A stretch of DNA of 64,000 nt, taken from NCBI GenBank assembly GCA_934351835.1, contig CAKRJP010000004.1, positions 1 through 64,000 on the forward strand, read 5' to 3'. The stretch is from an uncultured Lachnospiraceae bacterium. GTDB taxonomy: Bacteria > Bacillota > Clostridia > Lachnospirales > Lachnospiraceae. Below, in pieces: positions 52,248 through 61,793 of the stretch. Under the pieces are notes generated by a model. That model saw only the letters and a list, made by a program, of their open reading frames with translations. It was not told the origin of the DNA and did no database searches. The stretch's first letter is position 1. Each line of letters starts with the position of its first letter. The translations under genes were made by a program, and so were the position numbers.

Positions 52248-55200
52248 ATGAAAGAAAAAAAGACGGAGTCAAATAAGTTAGGGAAAAAAGAAAAAAGTAT
52301 TCTTTTTTTACAGCATTGTGCAGCACATCCGAAAGATGTGTTACGCCTTAGTAAGGCTACAGTTCTGTATGGATTAAAAGGGGGAAGAGCCAGAGCTGAA
52401 GGACTTGCAAGAATGGAGTGGGAAAAAAGAAGAAAGGAAGTTATAGGAAAGAAGAACGAAAGAATCAAATTTTCTTTTGTTATGCCTGTATATAATGTTG
52501 AAATTAAATGGTTGGAAAAAGCGATTGATTCTATTCGGAAACAGACCTATAAAAATTGGGAATTATGTATTTCTGATGATGCCTCTACACAGAGTGAAGT
52601 AGCAGACTATTTAAAGAACTTAAAGGATAGTAATATTAAAGTCACGTTCGCAAAAGAAAATGGTGGTATATCACAGGCTTCAAATCTGGCTGCATCTATG
52701 GCAGATGGAGATTATTTGGTATTGATTGACAATGATGATGAAATCGCACCAAATGCATTAGAATCATTATGTAAAAATATCACTAAAACAAAAGCGGATA
52801 TTGTATATAGTGATATGGATATGATAGATGAAAATGGTGTACATTCATGTCCGTTATATAAGCCGGACTGGTCACCGGAACTGATGTTGTCCCAGATGTA
52901 TATGGGACATATTGTTGCGTTCAAAAAAACACTGTTTGAAGAGTGTGGTGGATTTAATAAAGAATATGATGGGGCACAGGATTATGATCTGATTCTCCGT
53001 ATGTCTGAGAAGGCAAAGGTTATTTCACATGTTCCGGAAGTGTTATATTCCTGGCGTACATTACCTACTTCAACGGCAGCCAACGCAGATGCAAAACCAT
53101 ATGCACAGTATGCCGGACAGAAAGCAATCCAGGAACATTTAAATCGTACTTTGGGAGCTGGAAAAGCTGAGGTTGTAGAGACGGACAATTTGTTTGTATA
53201 CGATGTCAGATATAATCTGGAAAATAAACCATTAGTATCGATCATCATACCAACCAAAGACCATGCAGATGATCTGGATGTAGCATTAAAGAGTGTTTAT
53301 GAGAATACTACGTATCCAAATTTTGAAATTATTATTTTAGATAATAATTCCGAGAAAGAAGAGACGCAGACATATTTTGCAAAAATTCAGAAGGAATATG
53401 ATAATCTCAGAGTAGTTGAGGCTAAGTATGAGTTCAACTGGTCTAAATTAAATAATCATGGAATCAGGGAAGCAAAGGGAGACGTTTTTGTTTTCTTAAA
53501 TAATGATGTGAAAGTTATAGAACCTACATGGCTTGAAAGGTTAGTTGAAAGAGCTGTTCAACCGGAAATTGGTGTTGTAGGCGGATTATTGCTTTATGAA
53601 GACAATACAATTCAGCATGCTGGCGTTGTAGTTGGTATGGGAGGTTGGGCTGATCACGTATACAAGGGTACAGCACCGGTTCATAATGGAACTCCATATA
53701 TTTCCGCAATGGTTACAAGAAATGTATCGGCATGTACAGGTGCATGTATGGCTATTTCACGAGATGTAATAGAGAAAATAGGTGGATTTGATGAGAGATT
53801 TATCATCTGTGGCAGTGATGTGGAGATCTGTCTGAGAGCAATGGATGACGGTTATAGAAATGTATATATTCCACAGGTTAAATTATATCATTATGAGTCC
53901 AAAAGCAGAGATTCTTATATTCCACAGATAGATTTTGATTTGTCTGATATTATGTATTCAGGTTATAGAAAGGGTGGAGATCCTTATTATAATAAGAATT
54001 TAGATATTAACAGCTGTGTACCAAAAGTTGCAGAGAAGAAAGCCCCGGTTCAGAAGAAGAAAGTATTAAAGATTGATAAAGGACCAATAAGAGAATTACG
54101 GTTCAGGAAAGTTACAAGAGAAAACTATCGGCTGAATCTGATGTTGCCGTCATTAAATGCAGAGCATGTATTTGGTGGAATAGCAACAGCATTAAAGGTA
54201 TTTGAAGCTTTGGTAGATTCTTTGGACTGCGAATCAAGAATCATTTTGATTGATGCAGAGCTTAATGACGAGGCAATCGAAAAATATAGTAAACGTTATC
54301 AGGTAGTACCTGCCGAAGAAATGAGTGACGCAAAGCATCAAATTGTTCCGATGATGGATAGAAAATTAAAGACATTAGCTGTATCAGAAAAGGATCAGTT
54401 TATGTTTACATCCTGGTGGTCTGCATATCTTATTCAGAGTGAATATATGTGTTGGGAAGATGAAAATGGTTTGAATCCTCGTCCGTTTATTTACTTAATC
54501 CAGGACTATGAGCCAGGTTTTTATGCCTGGTCTACGAATTATGCGTTGTCAGAAATAACTTATAGATGTAAGTATCCGCAGATTGCAGTGTTTAATTCAC
54601 ATGAATTAAGAGATTTCATGCTGAACAAAGGATACAAATTTGATGAAGTTTATTGTTTTGAACCTGTATTAAACAATACTTTAAAAGAGCAGGTGTTGAA
54701 ATTAGATGATACAGTTTATAAGAGAAAGCAGATATTAGTATACGGAAGACCTGGAGTGGAAAGAAATGCTTTTGGTGTGGTAGTAGACGCTCTGCGCAAG
54801 TGGTGTGAAATTCAACCGGATGCTTCCAGCTGGACTGTTTTATCGGCAGGTGAGAAACATGATCCGGTGTATTTAGGAGAAGGAGTATATTTAGAGTCGG
54901 TTGGAAAACTGACAATTGAAGAATATGCTAAAGTTCTTCAGGAAAGTTATGCCGGAATATCACTGATGGTTTCACCGCATCCGAGTTATCCTCCATTGGA
55001 GATGGCTACTTTTGATGTACAGGTAATTACGAACCAGTATGATAATAAAGACATTTCAGCATTTAGTGAAAATATTATTTCAATGGAAAATATCAGTTCT
55101 GTTCAGATTGCTGAAAAATTAAAAGAAATATGCAGCAAATATCGAATTGTAGTGCCACACAAACCGGTAAATAAAGAGTATGTATATACGGATAATCCGT

Positions 55201-55253
55201 TTGCGTTTGTTGAGAAATTAAAATTAGATATTTTAGAACAGAACAGAAAATAA
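52248..55253 (+). CDS. Three-domain glycosyltransferase (GT2-GT2-GT4/WsaF-like)
   Basis: A 1001-aa cytoplasmic protein. After a basic N-terminus, residues about 80-310 form one GT2 domain (MPVYNVEIKWLEKAIDS, LIDNDDEI), residues about 325-590 a second (IIPTKDHADDLDVALKSV, FLNNDV, GGFDERFIICGSDVEICLRA), and about 640-1000 a GT-B domain (GGIATALKVFEAL, LIQDYEPGFYAWS, LVYGRPGVERNAF) resembling the rhamnosyltransferase WsaF. Such proteins build the backbone of rhamnans and similar polymers, adding two or three linkages in turn. It is the first gene of the unit with the ABC exporter. Confidence 0.82.
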   Translation: MKEKKTESNKLGKKEKSILFLQHCAAHPKDVLRLSKATVLYGLKGGRARAEGLARMEWEKRRKEVIGKKNERIKFSFVMPVYNVEIKWLEKAIDSIRKQTYKNWELCISDDASTQSEVADYLKNLKDSNIKVTFAKENGGISQASNLAASMADGDYLVLIDNDDEIAPNALESLCKNITKTKADIVYSDMDMIDENGVHSCPLYKPDWSPELMLSQMYMGHIVAFKKTLFEECGGFNKEYDGAQDYDLILRMSEKAKVISHVPEVLYSWRTLPTSTAANADAKPYAQYAGQKAIQEHLNRTLGAGKAEVVETDNLFVYDVRYNLENKPLVSIIIPTKDHADDLDVALKSVYENTTYPNFEIIILDNNSEKEETQTYFAKIQKEYDNLRVVEAKYEFNWSKLNNHGIREAKGDVFVFLNNDVKVIEPTWLERLVERAVQPEIGVVGGLLLYEDNTIQHAGVVVGMGGWADHVYKGTAPVHNGTPYISAMVTRNVSACTGACMAISRDVIEKIGGFDERFIICGSDVEICLRAMDDGYRNVYIPQVKLYHYESKSRDSYIPQIDFDLSDIMYSGYRKGGDPYYNKNLDINSCVPKVAEKKAPVQKKKVLKIDKGPIRELRFRKVTRENYRLNLMLPSLNAEHVFGGIATALKVFEALVDSLDCESRIILIDAELNDEAIEKYSKRYQVVPAEEMSDAKHQIVPMMDRKLKTLAVSEKDQFMFTSWWSAYLIQSEYMCWEDENGLNPRPFIYLIQDYEPGFYAWSTNYALSEITYRCKYPQIAVFNSHELRDFMLNKGYKFDEVYCFEPVLNNTLKEQVLKLDDTVYKRKQILVYGRPGVERNAFGVVVDALRKWCEIQPDASSWTVLSAGEKHDPVYLGEGVYLESVGKLTIEEYAKVLQESYAGISLMVSPHPSYPPLEMATFDVQVITNQYDNKDISAFSENIISMENISSVQIAEKLKEICSKYRIVVPHKPVNKEYVYTDNPFAFVEKLKLDILEQNRK

Positions 55254-55265
55254 AGGAGGTTCACT

Positions 55266-56042
55266 GTGGTTAGATATATGCAGGGATTTATAAAATTCAG
55301 ACCGCTGTTGAATGAGCTGGTAGCAAGAGATATTAAAATCAAGTACCGTCGTTCTGTATTGGGCGTATTGTGGACTTTATTAAATCCATTATTAATGATG
55401 ATTGTACTTTCGGTGGTATTTTCAAATATTTTCAAATTTGATATTGAAAATTTCCCATTGTATTTGTTAAGTGGACAGATTGTATTCAATTTCTTTAATG
55501 AATCTACAACGAGTGCAATGTCTTCAATTATTGTGAATGCATCATTGATAAAGAAAATTTATGTACCGAAATATTTGTTTGTTATTTCCAGGATAATATC
55601 CAGTTTTATTAACTTACTTGCATCGCTGACGGCGCTTATTATCGTTATGCTTGCAATGAGAGCAGAATTACATTGGACTGTATTGCTGGCTCCGATTCCG
55701 CTTTTCTTTTTAGTATTTTTTTCACTGGGAGTCGGTTTGATTTTAGCGGCGATTACAGTTAGATTTAGAGATATCATGCATTTATATTCTGTATTTACTA
55801 CAATGTTAATGTATTTAACACCTGTAATTTATCCAATGTCAGCATTGCCGGAATGGTTATCTAAACTGGTTATGTTGAATCCATTGACTAATATGTTGAT
55901 TATGCTGCGAAATGTTATGATTTATGGAATGGTATTTAGCTGGCAGTCATTGGTAGTAGCAATTGTGGAAACGGCTGTTTGTATGGCATTAGGCTTATAT
56001 GTATTTTATAAAAATCAGGATACATTTATTTTGAATATTTAG
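55266..56042 (+). CDS. Polysaccharide ABC transporter permease (TagG/RgpC/Wzm-like)
   Basis: An ABC-2 type permease, 258 aa with six helices. ARDIKIKYRRSVLGVLWTLLNPL is the N-terminal signature of polysaccharide/teichoic acid exporters. It would move an undecaprenyl-PP-linked polymer outward with the ATPase encoded 13 bp downstream. The start is GTG after an ideal AAAGGAGG. In streptococcal rhamnan loci the pair is RgpC-RgpD (GacD-GacE). Confidence 0.92.
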   Translation: MVRYMQGFIKFRPLLNELVARDIKIKYRRSVLGVLWTLLNPLLMMIVLSVVFSNIFKFDIENFPLYLLSGQIVFNFFNESTTSAMSSIIVNASLIKKIYVPKYLFVISRIISSFINLLASLTALIIVMLAMRAELHWTVLLAPIPLFFLVFFSLGVGLILAAITVRFRDIMHLYSVFTTMLMYLTPVIYPMSALPEWLSKLVMLNPLTNMLIMLRNVMIYGMVFSWQSLVVAIVETAVCMALGLYVFYKNQDTFILNI

Positions 56043-56055
56043 AGGTGGATTTTTT

Positions 56056-56793
56056 ATGGAAGAAAATTTAGCGATAAGAGTAGATCATGTATCTATGAGA
56101 TTTAATTTGGCCAGCGAAAAATTTGATAGTTTTAAAGAATACTTTATCAAAAGTTTGAAGGGACAAGTTGCGTATAATGAATTCTGGGCGCTTAAAGATG
56201 TTTCTTTTGATGTGCAAAAAGGCGATTCACTGGGGCTTATTGGTTTGAATGGAAGCGGCAAGAGTACTATGTTAAAAACGATTGCCGGAGTCTTAAAGCC
56301 TACGAAGGGCAGTGTGCAGGTGTTTGGAAATGTTGCCCCGTTGATTGAGCTGGGAGCCGGATTTGACGTAGATCTGACAGCAAAGGAAAACATATATTTG
56401 AATGGAGCACTTTTAGGCTATCCGAGAGATGTTATGGAGAAACACTATGATGATATCGTAGCTTTTTCAGAGTTAAAAGATTTTATGGATGTTCCAGTCA
56501 AAAATTTTTCTTCAGGTATGGTATCACGACTGGCATTTGCCATTGCAACGATAGGAATACCGGATATCTTGATTGTTGATGAGGTGCTTTCAGTAGGAGA
56601 TTTCCGTTTCCAACAAAAATGTGAAGAAAGAATCCGCCATATGATGGATCTGGGAACAACAATTCTATTTGTTTCACATAGTATTGACCAGGTAAAATCA
56701 ATCTGTAATAAAATTGTCTGGTTAGAGCATGGAAATGTAAAAATGCTGGGAGATGTAGACTCTGTTTGTGATGCTTATAAGCAGGCATATTAG
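56056..56793 (+). CDS. Polysaccharide ABC transporter ATPase (TagH/RgpD/Wzt-like)
   Basis: The ATP-binding subunit, 245 aa. Walker A GLNGSGKST is at residues 63-71, signature FSSGMVSRLAFA in the middle, Walker B ILIVDEVLS and the H-loop SHS follow. It lacks the C-terminal carbohydrate-binding domain found in O-antigen Wzt proteins, so export is probably not controlled by a chain-end modification recognised here. The N-terminal FKEYFIKSLKG segment is typical of TagH/RgpD. Confidence 0.93.
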   Translation: MEENLAIRVDHVSMRFNLASEKFDSFKEYFIKSLKGQVAYNEFWALKDVSFDVQKGDSLGLIGLNGSGKSTMLKTIAGVLKPTKGSVQVFGNVAPLIELGAGFDVDLTAKENIYLNGALLGYPRDVMEKHYDDIVAFSELKDFMDVPVKNFSSGMVSRLAFAIATIGIPDILIVDEVLSVGDFRFQQKCEERIRHMMDLGTTILFVSHSIDQVKSICNKIVWLEHGNVKMLGDVDSVCDAYKQAY

Positions 56794-56805
56794 TGGAGAG
56801 AGAAT

Positions 56806-57408
56806 ATGAAGAGTAAAAGCAAAAAAATAGTAGGAATTATAATAGTTATAATACTTGCTTATCTTTATGCTCATATTGCGAAAGTAAATGCGATATATGA
56901 TAAGCATGTTGACAATAAAGATTATATTTCAACAGGAATAGTACAAGGAGAAATCGAACAGGAATTTGTCTGTGTGGAAGATACCTTGGATGGTATTACC
57001 GTAAAATGCTCAGTTCCTGAAAAAGTAGAGAATATTTTTGTAAATCTTACAGTTTATGATGAGTCTGGTAAAAAAGTGGCAGAATCTGAATTGAACACCA
57101 ACGACATGAAAAACAGCAAATTTAATGTGTTTAAATTTGATACAGTAGAAAATTGTAAAGGAAAGAAATTCCGAGTAGTATTTAAAAATGTAAATGCGAG
57201 ATTTGATGAAGGTGTAGGAACCAGTTTCTTTTATGAAGGAAAAGTAGAGGATGGTTCTGCGTTAAAGATTGACGGAAAAGATGTAGGTGGAACATTGATC
57301 ATGAAGTCAGTGACGAATCGTTTTGATCTGGAAACAATGTTAGTTCTACTTGTATTTATTGCATATATTGTTGGATTTATGAGGGTACTATATAAATTAT
57401 TTAAGTAG
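56806..57408 (+). CDS. Two-helix membrane protein with external beta domain
   Basis: Not recognised. The 200-aa chain has one helix near residues 9-26, an external domain of about 140 residues made of alternating strands (VNLTVYDESGKKV, GKKFRVVFKN) and a second helix near 177-195. Layout and strand pattern resemble the external domain of the DUF2142 protein encoded upstream (LIKVELIDEKNGE, NNYIIKIKVL). It lies between the exporter and the double GT2 gene, so a role in polymer assembly is likely; no catalytic motif is visible. Confidence 0.6.
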   Translation: MKSKSKKIVGIIIVIILAYLYAHIAKVNAIYDKHVDNKDYISTGIVQGEIEQEFVCVEDTLDGITVKCSVPEKVENIFVNLTVYDESGKKVAESELNTNDMKNSKFNVFKFDTVENCKGKKFRVVFKNVNARFDEGVGTSFFYEGKVEDGSALKIDGKDVGGTLIMKSVTNRFDLETMLVLLVFIAYIVGFMRVLYKLFK

Positions 57409-57423
57409 TTGAGGAGTCACAAG

Positions 57424-59247
57424 GTGAAAAAAAATAATCCGTTTGAGTTTTGTAGAAAATTTATTCGCTATATAAATTTAAAAAGAATTAAAAAAGCGAT
57501 ACAATATGTACGTAAAAATGGAGTAAAAGGATTGAAACATCGTGTGATAGCGAGGGTCAATGCAGAAGGGCTCCCTTATAATAAATGGTATGAGCTTCAT
57601 AAAATTACAGAGGAAGAACTGGGAAAACAGAGAAAGACAGAATTTGAAAAACAACCGAAGATTAGTATTATTGTTCCGACTTATAAAACTCCGGTAACAT
57701 ATCTCAGAGAGATGATTGATTCAGTCATCTCTCAATCGTATGTAAATTGGGAATTGTGCATTGCAGATGGTAGCGAAGGCGATGTGGCTGTTGAAAAAGA
57801 ACTGGAAGCATATAGTGCTGCTGATGATAGAATAAAATATGTTTTATTAGAAAAAAATCTTGGAATAGCGGGTAATACAAATGCAGCCCTGGAGTTGGCA
57901 ACGGGTGATTACATCGGACTTTTTGATCATGATGATATTCTGGCGCCTAACGCATTGTTTGAAGTTGTAAAAGCACTTCAAGAGAAGGAGTATGATATCC
58001 TGTATACGGATGAAGACAAAATAACAGGAGATGGGAAAAAGCATCTTGATCCTAATTTTAAACCAGATTTTAGCATGGATTTATTTAGATCCCATAATTA
58101 TATTACTCATTTTTTTGTTGTAAAGACGTCTATTATTAAGGAAATTGGCGGATTCAGAAGCGAATATGATGGCTCCCAGGATTATGATGTGATGTTCAGG
58201 TGTATTGAAAATGCAGAGAAGATCAAGCATATCCCGATGATTTTATATCATTGGAGAGTTCATATGAACTCTGTGGCTGGAGATCCTTCAAGCAAGATGT
58301 ATGCATATGAAGCGGGAAAACGTGCAATTGAAGATCATCTGAAAAGAATGCACACAGATGCCACAGTCGAGCATCTGGGATTATGGGGTATGTATCATGT
58401 GAAATATAAGATCCATGGAAATCCATTAATCTCAATCATTATTCCAAATAAAGACCATATAAAAGATTTGAAACGTTGTGTTGATTCTATATATGCAAAA
58501 AGCAGTTATCAAAATTTTGAAATTATTATTGTAGAAAATAATAGTACTGAGAAAGAAACTTTTAAATATTATGAACAGTTAAAACAGGATCATTCTAATA
58601 TTAAAGTAGTAGAGTGGAAAACAGGATTTAATTATTCTGCGATTAATAATTTTGCTGTAGATTATGCGGCAGGAGATTACTTGTTATTTTTGAATAATGA
58701 TACAGAATTAATCAGTGAAAATGCATTGGAAGAAATGCTGGGATGTTGTATGCGCTCAGAAGTGGGAGCTGTTGGAGCAAAACTGCTTTATGCAGATGAT
58801 ACCATTCAGCATGCCGGAGTTGTAGTTGGAATATGTGGCTATGCATATCATGCTAACAGAGCAATTGGAAGGGATGACTATGGCTATATGGTCAGAGCCA
58901 GAATCAACTGTAATTACAGTGCTGTCACAGCCGCATGTATGATGACGAAGAAAGATCTATTCCTGCAGCTGGGGGGATTTGATGAAGAATTTGCTGTGGC
59001 ATGTAATGATGTAGATTATTGTCTGCGGTTAAGAGCAAAAGATAAGTTGATCGTGTATAATGCATTTGCAGAATGGTATCATTATGAGTCGAAATCCAGA
59101 GGATACGAGGATACAGAAGAAAAGAAAGAAAGATTTAATAGAGAACTTTCGAGATTCCGGGGAAAATGGGAATCAATATTTAAAACGGGAGATCCGTATT
59201 ATAATGTGAATTTTTCTACTTCTGTACCGTTTACTTTGCAAAAATAA
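57424..59247 (+). CDS. Double-domain GT2 glycosyltransferase
   Basis: A 607-aa protein with two GT2 domains. The first (about residues 78-320) has IVPTYKTPVTYLREMIDSV, LFDHDDILAP and YTDEDKI; the second (about 338-590) has IIPNKDHIKDLKRCVDSI, LFLNNDTEL and GGFDEEFAVACNDVDYCLRL. Both resemble the GT2 domains of the 1001-aa protein upstream, but there is no GT-B domain. The start is placed at the GTG 57424 because GAGGAG overlaps the earlier TTG. It probably adds repeating rhamnose- or hexose-type units. Confidence 0.85.
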   Translation: MKKNNPFEFCRKFIRYINLKRIKKAIQYVRKNGVKGLKHRVIARVNAEGLPYNKWYELHKITEEELGKQRKTEFEKQPKISIIVPTYKTPVTYLREMIDSVISQSYVNWELCIADGSEGDVAVEKELEAYSAADDRIKYVLLEKNLGIAGNTNAALELATGDYIGLFDHDDILAPNALFEVVKALQEKEYDILYTDEDKITGDGKKHLDPNFKPDFSMDLFRSHNYITHFFVVKTSIIKEIGGFRSEYDGSQDYDVMFRCIENAEKIKHIPMILYHWRVHMNSVAGDPSSKMYAYEAGKRAIEDHLKRMHTDATVEHLGLWGMYHVKYKIHGNPLISIIIPNKDHIKDLKRCVDSIYAKSSYQNFEIIIVENNSTEKETFKYYEQLKQDHSNIKVVEWKTGFNYSAINNFAVDYAAGDYLLFLNNDTELISENALEEMLGCCMRSEVGAVGAKLLYADDTIQHAGVVVGICGYAYHANRAIGRDDYGYMVRARINCNYSAVTAACMMTKKDLFLQLGGFDEEFAVACNDVDYCLRLRAKDKLIVYNAFAEWYHYESKSRGYEDTEEKKERFNRELSRFRGKWESIFKTGDPYYNVNFSTSVPFTLQK

Positions 59248-59262
59248 AGAGGAGTATTGGGG

Positions 59263-60582
59263 ATGCATTCTTCAAAACAAAGACCGGAACTAGTTTATTT
59301 TATAATAATTATGATATTTGGCATAGCATCAGTTTTTTTAACCTTTCCACTGGCGAATGGAGACGAAGGTTATCATTTGAGTGCATGTTATAATATCTTT
59401 TCATCAAATCATCCAAAGAGTATGGAAAATCAGACAGTTCGTAATTTGGAATATCAGGCAATAAATTTGGATGAGAAAATGGAACAATTTGATGTAGAGG
59501 GATTTAATAAAAAGGTTCTAAAAGATGTAGAATCTGACGGAATATCATTGGATTTACAGAAGGATCCAAACATAACAGCTAAGGTTGACATTGCGCATCT
59601 ACCCGGTGCAATCGGGGTTTTGATTGGACGTGTTATATATCCGAGTTATGGAATGATGTTGTACTGTTCAAGAATTAGTTCTTTGTTGTTTTTCGCTATT
59701 TTAATGAGTTTGCTTATAAAGAAAAGTAGGGATGGAAAATGGTCTTTATTTTTAATGTTTTCGATACCTTGTATGCAGAAATTAGCAAGCCCCAGTTATG
59801 ATATTTTTTCATATGTGTCATTGGCAGTATTTTTTGTGAATATAATAGATTTGGCAAAAGTACAGTCTATACGAGATTTGAAAATAAAAGATTATTTATA
59901 TACCTTATTTACAATAGTATTGCTTTTGTTTTCAAAAAGAAATTATATATTCGCACTAGTACTGATAGTTTTCCTGCCTATGATTACGGATCCAATATAT
60001 AAATGGATTAAGGAAAGTAATGTTAAGAAGATATTTTGTATAGTATTGAGCGGAACAGTTGTAATAGTGTCAATATTATTTTTGAATGAAAAACTAAATC
60101 TGATATTATTTGCTAAAATATTTATAAAGAATTATTTGAATACGGCAACTATGGGAAGACGTGCGAAAACGATGTTTACAGTTGTACCGACAATTCTTCC
60201 GGAGTTATTCAATTTGTTGTGGATGTTTACGACCTTTTTAATATTTATGACTGAAAAGCCATTTAAGTGGAAATCCACATTTGCGGTAGGCTGCAGTATC
60301 GTTTTTCTCATTAACTGGGTAGGCATATATACCGGATTTTATATTAGTTATAAATCTCAGGCAATTAATTTTGATGAATTACACGGAAGATATTTACATC
60401 CATACATTATCTGCTTTTTGCCACTATTACAAAAATTTGGTGCGGCCAATAATCTAAAAATCAGTAAAAATACTTGTGAAATATTGTCTGTTGTAACCTG
60501 CACAATTATATTTAGTGCATATTTAGTAGTCTGTTATTATAGAGGTTATGTGCTTCATGTAACACCGACTTGGCTGAGTTGA
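59263..60582 (+). CDS. DUF2142-like membrane protein, probable GT-C transferase
   Basis: A 439-aa polytopic membrane protein with about ten helices. The first loop has FPLANGDEGYHLSACY, which corresponds to the P-x-D-E-x-x-H motif of DUF2142/GT-C proteins. It would transfer a lipid-linked sugar outside the cell, making it the third GT-C enzyme of the locus. Starts at 59257 (TTG) and 59263 (ATG) are possible; GAGGAG spacing favours the ATG. The shorter length than the 662-aa relative reflects absence of the external beta domain. Confidence 0.72.
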   Translation: MHSSKQRPELVYFIIIMIFGIASVFLTFPLANGDEGYHLSACYNIFSSNHPKSMENQTVRNLEYQAINLDEKMEQFDVEGFNKKVLKDVESDGISLDLQKDPNITAKVDIAHLPGAIGVLIGRVIYPSYGMMLYCSRISSLLFFAILMSLLIKKSRDGKWSLFLMFSIPCMQKLASPSYDIFSYVSLAVFFVNIIDLAKVQSIRDLKIKDYLYTLFTIVLLLFSKRNYIFALVLIVFLPMITDPIYKWIKESNVKKIFCIVLSGTVVIVSILFLNEKLNLILFAKIFIKNYLNTATMGRRAKTMFTVVPTILPELFNLLWMFTTFLIFMTEKPFKWKSTFAVGCSIVFLINWVGIYTGFYISYKSQAINFDELHGRYLHPYIICFLPLLQKFGAANNLKISKNTCEILSVVTCTIIFSAYLVVCYYRGYVLHVTPTWLS

Positions 60583-60602
60583 TGGAGAAAGAGAGGTGCC
60601 AT

Positions 60603-61793
60603 ATGAATCCGAAAGTAAGTATTGTTCTTCCAAATTATAATGGTGGGAGATATATTAAAGAAACTATTTTGAGTGTTTTAAACCAGACGTATAAAGATTT
60701 TGAATTAATCATTGTAGATGATGCTTCTACTGATGAATCTAGAGAGATTATTGAAAGCTTTTTGGATGAAAGAATTATCAAGCATTATTCAAAAGTTAAT
60801 CGACATGTTGCATATACGACCAATATCGGTTTTAATATGGCGAGAGGAGATTATATAGCACGTATTGACAGTGATGATCAGTGGGAAAGAGAAAAACTGG
60901 AAAAACAAATAGAATTTATGGAAAGTAATCCAAAATATGGAGCTTGTTTTTCAAAAGTAAATATCATTGATGAAGACGGAAAAATGGCCAATGACGCACA
61001 TCAATGGGTTGCAGATATGTTCAATAATGTAGAAAATAAGACTCAGAAAGAATGGCTACAATATTTTTTCTTCACAGGAAATTGTTTGTGTAATCCTTCA
61101 GCATTGATAAGAAGAAAAGCATTGGACGAAATAGGAAAGGCATATAATCTTTCTTATGTTCCGGCACAGGATTTTGAAATGTGGACTCGATTGGTGGTGA
61201 AATACCCTATTTATATTATGAATGAACGATTAGTAAAATACCGATGGACCACGGAAGAATCTAAAATAAGCGGAAGTACAAATGGAAAAGAATACGCTTT
61301 TCTTAATGTGCAGATGCTTGTGAGGAAGAATTTTTTTGATTTTATGTCAAATGAAGAATTTGTTGAATTTTTTGGGGATCATTTTCTGAATAGCGATTCC
61401 GGAACAAAACTCGAATTGGAATTTGAAAAGGCGCATCTTTTAGAAAAATGTGCAGGAGATAATATAAATTTTCTGGGATTGGAAAAATATGAAGAATTAT
61501 TGAGAATACCGGAAAATTTGAAACTATTAGAAGATAAATTTGACTTTTCGTTAAAAAAGTTTTATCAATTATATAGAGTGCGGAATTTTGGTATGATGCA
61601 GGATATTCAAAAATATAATCTGAAGATTAATGAATTACAGCAAGAACTGGATCAATATAAATCAAATTTGGCCAATTCTGAAAGGGATTTGAAAAATTAC
61701 GTCAATGAACTGGAAACTTTGCTTAATTCCACTTCGTGGAAAGTTACCCAACCTTTACGCAAGATCAGTTCATTAATAAAAAAGAAAAATTAA
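60603..61793 (+). CDS. GT2 glycosyltransferase with C-terminal coiled coil
   Basis: A 396-aa transferase. The GT2 domain (residues about 4-230) shows VLPNYNGGRYIKETILSVL, VDDASTDES and ARIDSDDQW; residues about 330-375 form a coiled coil (INELQQELDQYKSNLANSE) ending in STSWKVTQPLRK, a tail seen on many cell-wall glycosyltransferases. AGAGGTG sets the start at 60603; the in-frame TTG at 60570 lies within the previous gene. It is the last gene of the locus, before a terminator. Confidence 0.85.
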   Translation: MNPKVSIVLPNYNGGRYIKETILSVLNQTYKDFELIIVDDASTDESREIIESFLDERIIKHYSKVNRHVAYTTNIGFNMARGDYIARIDSDDQWEREKLEKQIEFMESNPKYGACFSKVNIIDEDGKMANDAHQWVADMFNNVENKTQKEWLQYFFFTGNCLCNPSALIRRKALDEIGKAYNLSYVPAQDFEMWTRLVVKYPIYIMNERLVKYRWTTEESKISGSTNGKEYAFLNVQMLVRKNFFDFMSNEEFVEFFGDHFLNSDSGTKLELEFEKAHLLEKCAGDNINFLGLEKYEELLRIPENLKLLEDKFDFSLKKFYQLYRVRNFGMMQDIQKYNLKINELQQELDQYKSNLANSERDLKNYVNELETLLNSTSWKVTQPLRKISSLIKKKN

